Notes: generated from the sequence alone by a model not told the origin. 64,000 nucleotides of DNA from a candidate division LCP-89 bacterium B3_LCP (GCA_005223185.1 NJBN01000010.1:62001-126000), one strand, 5' to 3'; shown: positions 54,891-62,230, counted from the first letter of the stretch. Translations and numbers: made by a program.

Positions 54891-54919
54891 TTGACATACG
54901 CTTAAAAATTCCTTATTTT
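54891..54919 (+). promoter_or_regulatory. Promoter of the HTH/Cys-cluster regulator gene
   Basis: TTGACA at 54891-54896, 17-base spacer, TATTTT at 54914-54919; the ATG follows about 60 bases later. Confidence 0.75.
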
Positions 54920-54979
54920 ACATAAAACACATAAAATCCATAATATCACTATAAACCAGAAAGCCCTCTCTCTAAAACT

Positions 54980-55738
54980 ATGAGTGAATTTCTCACAACT
55001 GGAAAAGCTGCTGCACTTTGTTCCGTAACACCGGATACCGTGCTCAAATGGGTGAAGGCGGGCAAGATCCCTGCCAAACGCACTGCCGGCGGACACTGCC
55101 GCATTCGGAGGGGGGATTTATTCGCGCTTCTCAAGCAGATGGATGATCAGCAGCTATCAGTTATTGAAGATGATCGCCAGTTTAAGTTTTGCTGGGAATT
55201 TTACTCTGAAACGGAAGAGATCCAGGCTGAATGTAGTCAGTGCATCGTGTACAGGTCGCGTGCGCATCGGTGCTATGAAATGAGTCAACTTCCTTATGAG
55301 AACGGACACGCAAAACTTCACTGCCAGGAATCTTGTGAAAATTGTGGCTACTATCATCTTGTAAGATGGCAGAATCAGAATATCCTCGTAATCACGGAAC
55401 AGCATTCATTACAAACAGAGTTGGAAGATGGTACCAGCCTAAAACAGTATAACCTTTGCTTCACGGACAGCGAGTATAAATGCTCCATGCTGATGGAAGA
55501 CTATCGTCCCGACTATATAATCTTAGATTGTTCGATAGGATCAGGTAGAGTCTGGCACTTTGTACGGAATATTGCAGCAGATCCTCGCATCCCGTTCGTC
55601 AAGATTGTATTAGTTGGGGAAGGGTATGAATTCCCTCAGGATTGTGAGAAAGAGATATTTGCTCAGGTTGAAAGCCCATTAACCAGAGTAACATTAATGA
55701 AGCTTTTAGGAGCTTCGAATCAGAATTCCTACGATTGA
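54980..55738 (+). CDS. MerR/excisionase-type HTH protein with cysteine cluster and receiver-like domain
   Basis: A 252-residue protein. Residues 1-50 (LTTGKAAALCSVTPDTVLKWVKAGKIPAKRTAGGHCRI) are a HTH_17/MerR-like DNA-binding domain. Residues about 70-130 hold eight cysteines (CWEFYSETEEIQAECSQCIVY...HRCYEM...LHCQESCENCGYYHL), a likely metal or Fe-S site. Residues about 135-245 look like a receiver fold with an aspartate in DYIILDCSIG and a KIVLVGEGYEF strand. The domain set suggests a redox- or metal-sensing regulator. It precedes the DsrC/DsrMK-like cluster and probably controls it; that is inference from position. Confidence 0.75.
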   Translation: MSEFLTTGKAAALCSVTPDTVLKWVKAGKIPAKRTAGGHCRIRRGDLFALLKQMDDQQLSVIEDDRQFKFCWEFYSETEEIQAECSQCIVYRSRAHRCYEMSQLPYENGHAKLHCQESCENCGYYHLVRWQNQNILVITEQHSLQTELEDGTSLKQYNLCFTDSEYKCSMLMEDYRPDYIILDCSIGSGRVWHFVRNIAADPRIPFVKIVLVGEGYEFPQDCEKEIFAQVESPLTRVTLMKLLGASNQNSYD

Positions 55739-56072
55739 TATACAGTAATGGCATAGGAAGATCACAAGCCAAATGTGAGGAGTCAGTACTGGTAGAATAG
55801 AGTCAGGAGGGTATATAGAGAAGCCCGACGGGTTTGCTGGAGCCACCAACCTCCCGTCGAGCTATGGTGCAGTTCATCAGGGTTCCGAACTCTGTTCGGG
55901 ATACCCTGCTTCACCGCACTTTAATGTACAAAAAAGCAGGTTCTGAAGTCAAGCTTTAATCGTATTAATACCCTCCTCATTACCTTTAAGTCCTATAAAT
56001 GCACGTGTGGTGGACACCAATCCCAGGATAGCTATATACCACAAAATCCTTAGTAAAAAGTTAGGAGGAGAA
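55739..56072 (+). other. Structured untranslated leader upstream of the DsrC-like gene
   Basis: A 330-base gap with no credible gene. It contains two sizeable hairpins at 55823-55908 and ends in a strong ribosome site (AGGAGGAG) for the DsrC-like gene. Confidence 0.6.
55823..55908 (+). ncRNA. Candidate structured RNA or leader element
   Basis: Hairpin 1 is GCCCGACGGG / CCCGTCGAGC (10 positions, one mismatch) around GCTGG...CCACC. Hairpin 2 is CAGGGT / ACCCTG, with inner CGAAC-TCT-GTTCG, and may extend through GGTG / CACC. No T-tract follows. It matches no riboswitch I recognise. Confidence 0.35.
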
Positions 56073-56384
56073 ATGGACACCGCTGACAATCAGAACAATC
56101 AAGAGACCATTGATGGTTACGTAAAAGAGATGTCCAATTGGAGTCGCGAGCTGGCCAAAGAGCTTGCCGCCAGGAATGATATTGGTCCTCTTACAGATGA
56201 TCACTGGAAAGTGATTGAACATATCAAGGAATACTATCAGGATTACCATCAGGGACCACCAATCCTCAAACTGTGTAGAGACACGGGATTTACCAGGAAA
56301 TATATCTGCGAACTATTTCCTTGCGGCTATGTTCGTGGCGCGTTCAGATTGGCTGGACTACCCAGACCTGCGGGCTGCATCTAA
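56073..56384 (+). CDS. DsrC/TusE-family protein with only the C-terminal cysteine
   Basis: A 103-residue DsrC-like sulfur carrier: GPLTDDHWKVIEHIKEYYQDYHQGPPI, then LFPCGYVRGAFRLAGLPRPAGCI. True DsrC has two conserved cysteines 11 residues apart on a flexible C-terminal arm. Here the penultimate Cys102 (CysA) is present but the partner position is Phe91 (GAF instead of GAC). Another cysteine, C84, lies in FPCG. The start is ATG 56073 with AGGAGGAG six bases upstream; an upstream in-frame GTG/ATG lacks support. It is first in a cluster with DsrM-, DsrK- and tandem DsrC-like genes. Confidence 0.88.
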   Translation: MDTADNQNNQETIDGYVKEMSNWSRELAKELAARNDIGPLTDDHWKVIEHIKEYYQDYHQGPPILKLCRDTGFTRKYICELFPCGYVRGAFRLAGLPRPAGCI

Positions 56385-56465
56385 GTTGATAACAATTGTG
56401 ATTTGAGTAATTCAGTATAGGCTATGGATGAAATCGTAGCCGTATATAAATGAAAGGAATGAATC

Positions 56466-57167
56466 TTGAGTAACCTAATCGGATTGATACTACCCTTCAT
56501 CACGGTGCTTATTTTCGTGATCGGAATGGGATACAGGTTTTATATCTGGACAAAAACACCCCAACCGGGAAAGATGACCCTTTTCCCCACGCCAACTCCA
56601 GGCGGTGGAACCTTCATAAGCATAATTAAGGAATCGTTCTTCTTTCCGGGACTCTTCAAGGGTGATAGATCGCTGTGGATTGCTGCCTGGGTTTTTCATG
56701 CTTCCCTGGCATTGATCATCTTAGGGCATCTGCGTGTGTTTTCAGGATTCTTCGATCGAATTCTGATCAATATGGGCGTTGACGTTGACTTGATGAGCTC
56801 CACGGGTGGGGGTGCGGCGGGGATTCTCATCCTGATAACCGCGATCTGGTTGTTGCTGAGAAGGTTCGCTTTAAGGCGGGTCAGAGAGATCTCCAATGCC
56901 TCCGACTTCCTGGCGCTCCTCTTAGTTTTGGCGATTATTTTTACCGGCAATTCGATGAGATTCGGGGAACACTTTGATCTCGAGATCACCAGAAATTACT
57001 TCGCTCATCTGTTTACGTTTTCCTTCGCCGAAATGACGCTACCTCAGAGTGGTATATTCTGGACTCATTTCTTCTTAGTCCAGTTGCTTATAATGTACAT
57101 TCCCTTCAGCAAGATTCTGCATTTCGGAGGGATTTTCTTCACACAGTCGTTAATCCAGAAATCATAG
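56466..57167 (+). CDS. DsrM/NarI-like membrane cytochrome b subunit
   Basis: A 233-residue integral membrane protein with about five hydrophobic helices and histidines placed in helices (WVFHASLALIILGHLRVFSG; RNYFAHLFTF; WTHFFLVQLL), as in the NarI/DsrM haem b family that takes electrons from the quinone pool. It is shorter than typical DsrM (about 330). The start is TTG 56466 after AAAGGAA; the nearby ATG runs into a stop after four codons. It should form a complex with the DsrK-like protein encoded 15 bases downstream and deliver or accept electrons for DsrC-type disulfides. Confidence 0.85.
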   Translation: MSNLIGLILPFITVLIFVIGMGYRFYIWTKTPQPGKMTLFPTPTPGGGTFISIIKESFFFPGLFKGDRSLWIAAWVFHASLALIILGHLRVFSGFFDRILINMGVDVDLMSSTGGGAAGILILITAIWLLLRRFALRRVREISNASDFLALLLVLAIIFTGNSMRFGEHFDLEITRNYFAHLFTFSFAEMTLPQSGIFWTHFFLVQLLIMYIPFSKILHFGGIFFTQSLIQKS

Positions 57168-57182
57168 AGAGGGAATCTAACA

Positions 57183-58532
57183 GTGTCAGACGAAAATACT
57201 ATATCACACGAGAAAGTCCGTGAAGAAGTTATCAACGCTATCAAGGCGATTGATAACGGGCCGCAAGTTCTCAAATTATACATGGAGATGTGCGCCAGAT
57301 GCGGAACTTGTGCTGAGCAGTGTCCTGTTTACTATGGCGAACCCACCAAGGAACGCAACCCGGTGCTTCGCTCCGATCTCATTCGCAGCACCTTCAAGAA
57401 ACACACCACAATTGCAGGTAAGCTTTTAGGCGCTCTGGATGGAGCGGGTGACTTCGATGGCGATATGGAAAAGTGGGTTACCCAGTTCTACGAATGCACA
57501 GGCTGTCGACGTTGCGCCACGTTCTGCCCTTTCGGGATCGATAACTCGGTTATCACGCGGAAAGGTCGCGCCATCGCCGATAAACTGGGACTGACACCCG
57601 ACACCATGAAAAGCGTCGTCAAGACGTCTCTGGAAACCCACAATACCGACGGCGCTTCTCCGGAAGCTTTCAAATCTGCAATCGATTTTCTCGAAGAAGA
57701 GATGAAGGACGAGCACGGGATCGACATCAAGATTCCCGTCGATGTAGAAGGCGCTGAATTCTTCTACGTCCCACCATCGGGCGACGTGTTGGTCAATCCT
57801 GAAGCCACTACTGGCATAGCCAAGGTGTTCTACGTACTGGGGATGCAGGACAACTGGACCATGAGTTCGAAGTGCTTCGATGGCGCAAATTACGGTCTCT
57901 TCACCGGCAATGATACTGACATGAAAGCCGATAATAAACCTTATGTAGATGAGGCAATAAGCCTTGGTTCCAAGTATATGTTCATGGGTGAGTGCGGTCA
58001 TGCGTACAGAATTATGAAGATGATGATGGAGAAGGGAAAATGGTGGGGCGATCTTCCCTTCAAGGTTGTCAACTGCATGGAATGGACCGCAGACCAGATC
58101 GAAGCGGGTCGGCTGGAATTCGATAAAAGCAAGAACCCGATGCCGGTCACCTATCACGACCCCTGCAACTTTGGGAGGAGTTGCGGGATTGTCGAAGACC
58201 CGCGAGTAATCCTCAAAGCTACTTGCCAGGATTTCAGGGAGATGTATCCGAACCGTGGTGAAAACTGGTGCTGCGGAGGTGGCGGCGGGCTCTCGGCGAT
58301 GGATGACATCCACGATTTCAGAATGAATGTGTCGGGTAGAAAAAAGATGGAACAGGTTAAAGACACCGGAGCAAAATATGTTGCTACAGCATGTTCCAAC
58401 TGTAAGCGGCAGTTCATGCAGCTAATTGAGTATCATAAAGCTGACTTCGCCGTGGGCGGCGTCCACGATATGCTCTCCAGAGCGATCATGATTAATGGAA
58501 AAGCTGCCGAACGCATTGACTACGAATCGTAG
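57183..58532 (+). CDS. DsrK/HdrD-like iron-sulfur reductase subunit
   Basis: A 449-residue protein with two [4Fe-4S] ferredoxin motifs, CARCGTCAEQCPVYYGE (about 37-53) and CTGCRRCATFCPFGID (about 105-120). Two CCG-type cysteine regions follow, one around CNFGRSCG...NWCCGGGGG and a final CSNCKRQF, the site of the unusual non-cubane cluster that handles disulfides in HdrB/D and DsrK. It probably exchanges electrons between the DsrM-like cytochrome and DsrC-like proteins encoded on both sides. The start is GTG with GAGAGGGAA upstream. No dsrAB sulfite reductase genes occur in the window. Confidence 0.9.
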   Translation: MSDENTISHEKVREEVINAIKAIDNGPQVLKLYMEMCARCGTCAEQCPVYYGEPTKERNPVLRSDLIRSTFKKHTTIAGKLLGALDGAGDFDGDMEKWVTQFYECTGCRRCATFCPFGIDNSVITRKGRAIADKLGLTPDTMKSVVKTSLETHNTDGASPEAFKSAIDFLEEEMKDEHGIDIKIPVDVEGAEFFYVPPSGDVLVNPEATTGIAKVFYVLGMQDNWTMSSKCFDGANYGLFTGNDTDMKADNKPYVDEAISLGSKYMFMGECGHAYRIMKMMMEKGKWWGDLPFKVVNCMEWTADQIEAGRLEFDKSKNPMPVTYHDPCNFGRSCGIVEDPRVILKATCQDFREMYPNRGENWCCGGGGGLSAMDDIHDFRMNVSGRKKMEQVKDTGAKYVATACSNCKRQFMQLIEYHKADFAVGGVHDMLSRAIMINGKAAERIDYES

Positions 58533-58574
58533 GTTCATGCTGACTTAATACGAACATAATACCGGGGAATAAAC

Positions 58575-59237
58575 TTGAGTAATATTGAACCTGAAACAGT
58601 AACTTTTGCAGGAAAAATCTACTCTCTCGATCAGCGGGGATTTCTAAAATCCCCGGAACAGTGGGATGAGGATTTTGCTGAAGGTATGGCGGAAGTGCAG
58701 GAGATCTACGGCGGTTTGACAGAGAAGCACTGGGATTTGATACATTACATCAGAAGGAAATTCACTGAAGAGGAGACAATCCCCGTTGTGGTTTTAGCCT
58801 GCGCCGATAACAATCTAAAGCTAAGCGATCTGAGGTTCCTCTTTCCCACCGGTTATCATCGCGGCGCTTGCAGGATTGCGGGGATAAACTACGACTTCAT
58901 GTATAAGACCAATTTCTGGCTCACGTATGAAACCACTACCCTACAAAAAGAGGAATATAAGCTGACCCATCGTGGGTTTCTGGAAGATTTCAGCAAGTGG
59001 GATGAGCGTTTCGCACAGATTATCATCCGTGAATGGAAACTGCCCGGAGGACTTACAGACAGGCATCGGGAGATCATCAGTTATCTGCGTGATTTTTATG
59101 AAAGAATGAAGAACATCCCCACGTTTTTCGAAATGTGCAAAGCCAATAATTTAGACGTAGATGAGTTCAAAGAGCTATTCCCCGAAGGATACCGGCGGGG
59201 AGCATGCCGAATAGCGGGACTGCCGTTTTTCGGGTGA
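58575..59237 (+). CDS. Tandem DsrC-domain protein with only the upstream cysteine in each domain
   Basis: A 220-residue protein made of two DsrC/TusE domains (about 1-108 and 128-220), each with the DRGF(L)..P..W(D/E)...A motif (DQRGFLKSPEQWDEDFAEGMA; THRGFLEDFSKWDERFAQ), a LT(E/D)(K/R)HW helix and the LFPxGYxRGACRIAG arm. Both domains keep the CysB equivalent (Cys99, Cys211). Neither has CysA: domain 1 continues into a linker and domain 2 stops nine residues after Cys211. This is the mirror image of the single-domain protein encoded upstream. The start is TTG after GGGGAA. Cytoplasmic. Confidence 0.88.
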   Translation: MSNIEPETVTFAGKIYSLDQRGFLKSPEQWDEDFAEGMAEVQEIYGGLTEKHWDLIHYIRRKFTEEETIPVVVLACADNNLKLSDLRFLFPTGYHRGACRIAGINYDFMYKTNFWLTYETTTLQKEEYKLTHRGFLEDFSKWDERFAQIIIREWKLPGGLTDRHREIISYLRDFYERMKNIPTFFEMCKANNLDVDEFKELFPEGYRRGACRIAGLPFFG

Positions 59238-59309
59238 TTCGACTGCCAATGTATATCATTAGAAAATTATGCTAAATCCACTAAAATCAAGATGAAAGGA
59301 AAGTTAATT

Positions 59310-60890
59310 ATGGTTAGGTTATCTTCAGCGCTGCTCGCTGTCATGCTTCTGGTTCTGGCTGCAAGCGGTACAACACTACTGGTTCCCAGCCAATATGGCA
59401 CTATCCAGGCCGGCATTGACGCTGCCAGCAATGGCGATACCGTTTTGGTAGCAGATGGAACTTATACTGGAACTGGAAATAAAGACTTGGATTTCGGCGG
59501 TCGGATTATCGTCGTCATGTCCGAAAACGGACCGGATGTTTGCATCATCGACTGCGAAAACGACGGTCGTGGATTCTACTTTCACTCCGGTGAAACCGCA
59601 GATGCAGTTATTTACGGCTTCATGATCCGTTATGGTTATGCCAGCAACGGTGGTGGAATCAATGTTACAGATTCCAGTCCCACTATCGATCATTGCATTG
59701 TCTGGGATTGTGCCAATGGTGGTACTGCCGGCGGCGGTATCTACTTGAACAACGGTCATTCACTGATCGTCCACTGCACCGTTAATGATAACTTCTCCGG
59801 TCATGGAGGAGGAATTTACGCCATAAACTCGAATATGACGGTTAGTAGCTGCATCATTTCCGATAACTATTCAACTGGTTGAGGCTCCAATTGCAGTGGG
59901 ATCTACTGCGTTTCGGGTAATCAAACAGTCGAATATACCTGCCTTTACAATTCCGGTGGCAACTTCTGGGGTTCAGCCATCCCTGCAGGAGCCGGACAAA
60001 TCACAACCACTAACAACAATGGCGATCCCTGCGACGTCTATTACAACATCTTCCTGGATGAGCAGTTTGTAGGAGCTGGTGATTTTCATCTGCAGCCTAA
60101 TTCACCCTGCATCGATGCCGGTGATCTGACGCATCTGCCGGACCCGGATGCCACCATCTGCGAAATGGGTGCTCTATACTATCCACAATCAGCGCCAGAC
60201 TTGACTTTAACAATGACACCTCTGGGTACAACTAATTTCCCGCCAACTGGAGGTCTCTTAGAGTACAATATCGCCGCTCAGAATAACGGAACTTCGACGG
60301 AAATCGTGGACATCTGGGTGGACGTATCATTACCTACAGGCGGTCTGTACGGACCTGTCCTGGGTCCAGTCAGCGATTTCACCATGGCAGGCGGCTTTTC
60401 CGCTGATAGAGATCGCGAATTGACCGTTCCCGGTGCAGCGCCTCCTGGCCCATATTCGCTCAATGGATACTTAGGTGAATACGATCCAGTCAGCCCGATT
60501 ATCTATGCTGAAGATAGCTTCAACTTCAATAAAGCTTCCTTCGGTGATGGTGGAGAATGGATCAGCAATTGGTTTGTCGATAGCGGCGAATCGTTCGAGG
60601 AGCTGGCTGAAACTGTCAACTCAGTCGAGGTGTACGGTCTGATTCAATGCTACCCCAATCCGTTCAATCCGGAGACCCAACTGAACTTCAGTTTACCGGA
60701 AAATGGGGAAATATCGTTAATCGTTTACGATATTCAGGGTCGTGAAGTTGCTACGCTTTACGATGGCTGGTATCAAGCCGGAAGCCACAAAGCAACTTTC
60801 AGCGGAGCCGCTCTGCCCACCGGAGTTTACTTCGCCCGCTTAACTGCAGGCAGCGTCCAGCAGACACAAAAGCTGGTCCTGATGAAGTAG
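59310..60890 (+). CDS. Secreted beta-helix T9SS protein with in-frame TGA at codon 191 (candidate selenoprotein 3)
   Basis: 527 codons if TGA at 59880-59882 is decoded. I start at ATG 59310 because AAAGGA lies in front of it, giving MVRLSSALLAVMLLVLAASG as signal peptide and placing TGA at codon 191, as in gene 1; an ATG six codons earlier lacks a ribosome site. The beta-helix (VPSQYGTIQAGIDAASNGDTVLVADGTYTGTGN ... GGGIYLNNGHSLIVHCTVND) leads to NYSTG, TGA, and in frame GSNCSGIYCVSGNQTVEYTC, SPCIDAGDLTHLPDPDAT, an Ig-like module and the sorting domain (YPNPFNPETQLNFSL ... GVYFARLTAGSVQQTQKLVLMK). The final stop is TAG. It lies just after the Dsr-like cluster. Confidence 0.8.
59880..59882 (+). 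other. In-frame TGA, candidate selenocysteine codon 3
   Basis: Context TCA ACT GGT TGA GGC TCC; 335 open codons follow. Confidence 0.65.
59892..59910 (+). promoter_or_regulatory. SECIS-like hairpin 3
   Basis: The same 19 bases as in genes 1 and 2, although the codons just before (TCC AAT) and after (GTT TCG GGT) differ. Confidence 0.6.
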
Positions 60891-60921
60891 GGACTATCAG
60901 CTAAGATATGTATACTAAAAA

Positions 60922-60952
60922 GGGGCTGTCCAACACGGGGCAGCCTCTTTTT
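60922..60952 (+). terminator. Terminator of TGA-containing gene 3
   Basis: GGGGCTG / CAGCCTC stem followed by TTTTT. Confidence 0.85.
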
Positions 60953-61151
60953 AGTAACGAGGTTGTTCTTAAAAGGGTCACTCTGTTCGTAGGACTCGTA
61001 CGGAGAGTCCGCCTAAGGCGGATAAACCCGTTGAAAACGAAGCGAAGAGTATCATGTCGGGGTCGGGGGTGACCCCGAATACGGAAATAATTGGAGCTTG
61101 GTCGAAGTAAAAAAGCTGAACCGCAGATTCCACAGATTTCGTAGATTAGCT

Positions 61152-61194
61152 GGTAGACTGCGTTCCGGCTACGCTTACACTTAGTCTACCCTAC
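61152..61194 (-). repeat. GTAG-headed REP (GACTAAG family), inverted copy 3
   Basis: The minus strand reads GTAG, then GGTAGACTAAGTG ... AACGCAGTCTACC, matching 39161-39202. Confidence 0.75.
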
Positions 61195-61248
61195 AGGCTT
61201 TCTGTCACTCCCGCGAACGCGGGAGTCCAGTGAATGAGGGTAGAACCA

Positions 61249-61333
61249 GGGTGGCCAGATCCTTCAAGATCAGGTTTCATCTAAATTTTCAGGAACAATA
61301 AGAGAAACCCGGCTCTGAAGAGCTGGACCACCC
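61249..61333. repeat. Inverted pair of family D hairpin repeats
   Basis: The left arm is GGGTGGCCA-GATC-CTTCAA-GATC-AGGTTTC; the right arm on the minus strand is GGGTGGTCCA-GCTC-TTCA-GAGC-CGGGTTTC. Each has the GGGTGG head and a TTCA-loop hairpin, facing one another 30 bases apart. Confidence 0.75.
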
Positions 61334-61336
61334 GTC

Positions 61337-62230
61337 CTATAAGAATTGGGAGATTGTTCTCCATTCGCTATTTTTCACCGGAAAATTAGTACCTTGAAAA
61401 TGCCTTAGAATTGATAGACTACCTAATTCAGCCATTCCTTTGAGCGTCTTCTTTAAAACTGGCTTATTGATTAATCTTCTTAATATTGTCATTTCAACAC
61501 GAATTTCGTTCTCTTTTTCTGATGTTCCTAACCAATACTTCTTCTCTGCTGGGAATTCTGCCTTAAAAGATGGATCAGATTCGATTCGTGTCAATGCATA
61601 TATTCCAGCATCAGCTCCTGACATCCATATTAATCCAATGTGGCCTTTCTTAATCTTCTTTCTATGTTGATTAACAAGCCAATGAATGTTATTTCCTATT
61701 TCAGCATCAGAGAGTGCGTTTAGAATATCGTATCTCTGAGGATTTCCTTGAAATATCCATGCAGAAATATCGTTGTCATCGGTAGAATCGATTAAGGATG
61801 AAGTATCTCCGGTTTTCGAAGAAGCGTCACTTTCAAATGAACTACGGTCATCAAGAAACGTATAGTCATATTTCTTAGCAAGTTCAGAAACGGAGGAAAT
61901 CCCGAGCTCTTTACATTCTATTCCTATATTCTCAAGGAATAATCGTCTCTCCTTGGGTATAACATTTGCGCATAAAATCATCTCATAAAAATCAGTGGGG
62001 TACTGACTCTTCAAAAGCCCGTAGTATTCAGCAATCTGACCGGAGGCTTCTCTACTTAGTATTCCTCTTTTTACTTCAATTATCACCTTCCTGTCAAATT
62101 TATCCTCAAAAAGAATATCAATTCTTCTTCCTCCAATTGGATACTGCTGGCGGATAAGTTTAAAACCTTCTTCGGGAAAAATATCTTCAGGATGCTCTGC
62201 GATCAGATTCTCAATGTCTTTCTCTAACAT
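61337..62230 (-). CDS. NucS/DUF91-like nuclease fused to an EVE domain
   Basis: A 297-residue protein. Residues 1-125 (EKDIENLIAEHPEDIFPEEGFKLIRQQYPIGGRRIDILFEDKFDRKVIIEVKRGILSREASGQIAEYYGLL) show the PD-(D/E)xK core D...ExK of the DUF91/NucS nuclease family. Residues about 152-290 (ISAWIFQGNPQRYDILNALSDAE...IHWLVNQHRKKIKKGHIGLIWMSGADAGIYALTRI) are an EVE/PUA-like domain that, in other proteins, reads modified bases. The pairing suggests a modification-dependent restriction enzyme. AT-rich, with GAGGAAAC upstream of the ATG and no methylase nearby, which fits a type IV-like role. Function inferred. Confidence 0.8.
   Translation of the reverse strand: MLEKDIENLIAEHPEDIFPEEGFKLIRQQYPIGGRRIDILFEDKFDRKVIIEVKRGILSREASGQIAEYYGLLKSQYPTDFYEMILCANVIPKERRLFLENIGIECKELGISSVSELAKKYDYTFLDDRSSFESDASSKTGDTSSLIDSTDDNDISAWIFQGNPQRYDILNALSDAEIGNNIHWLVNQHRKKIKKGHIGLIWMSGADAGIYALTRIESDPSFKAEFPAEKKYWLGTSEKENEIRVEMTILRRLINKPVLKKTLKGMAELGSLSILRHFQGTNFPVKNSEWRTISQFL

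Larger units (their letters stand above)
60953..61336. other. Repeat-rich intergenic region
   Basis: No credible gene. It has GTCGGGGTCGGGGGTGACCCCGA-type palindromes, a GATT-rich stretch like 41611-41657, an inverted GTAG-headed REP, CTCCCGCGAACGCGGGAG and an inverted pair of family D elements. Confidence 0.7.

Noticed and set aside
55823-55908. Known riboswitch or 6S RNA
   Set aside because: The hairpins do not match the conserved cores I know for cobalamin, SAM, molybdenum cofactor or 6S RNA; left as an unassigned structure.
51512-60890. Genome-wide reassignment of TGA to an amino acid (as in some candidate phyla)
   Set aside because: eno, metH, the MttB-family gene and the 49375 beta-helix gene all end in TGA, several in ATGA overlaps with a following gene; reading through would destroy those boundaries.
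51512-60890. Pseudogenes or sequencing errors at the three TGA codons
   Set aside because: The codon, its context and the hairpin recur at the same position in three divergent genes, and both sides remain open and well formed; independent identical errors are implausible.
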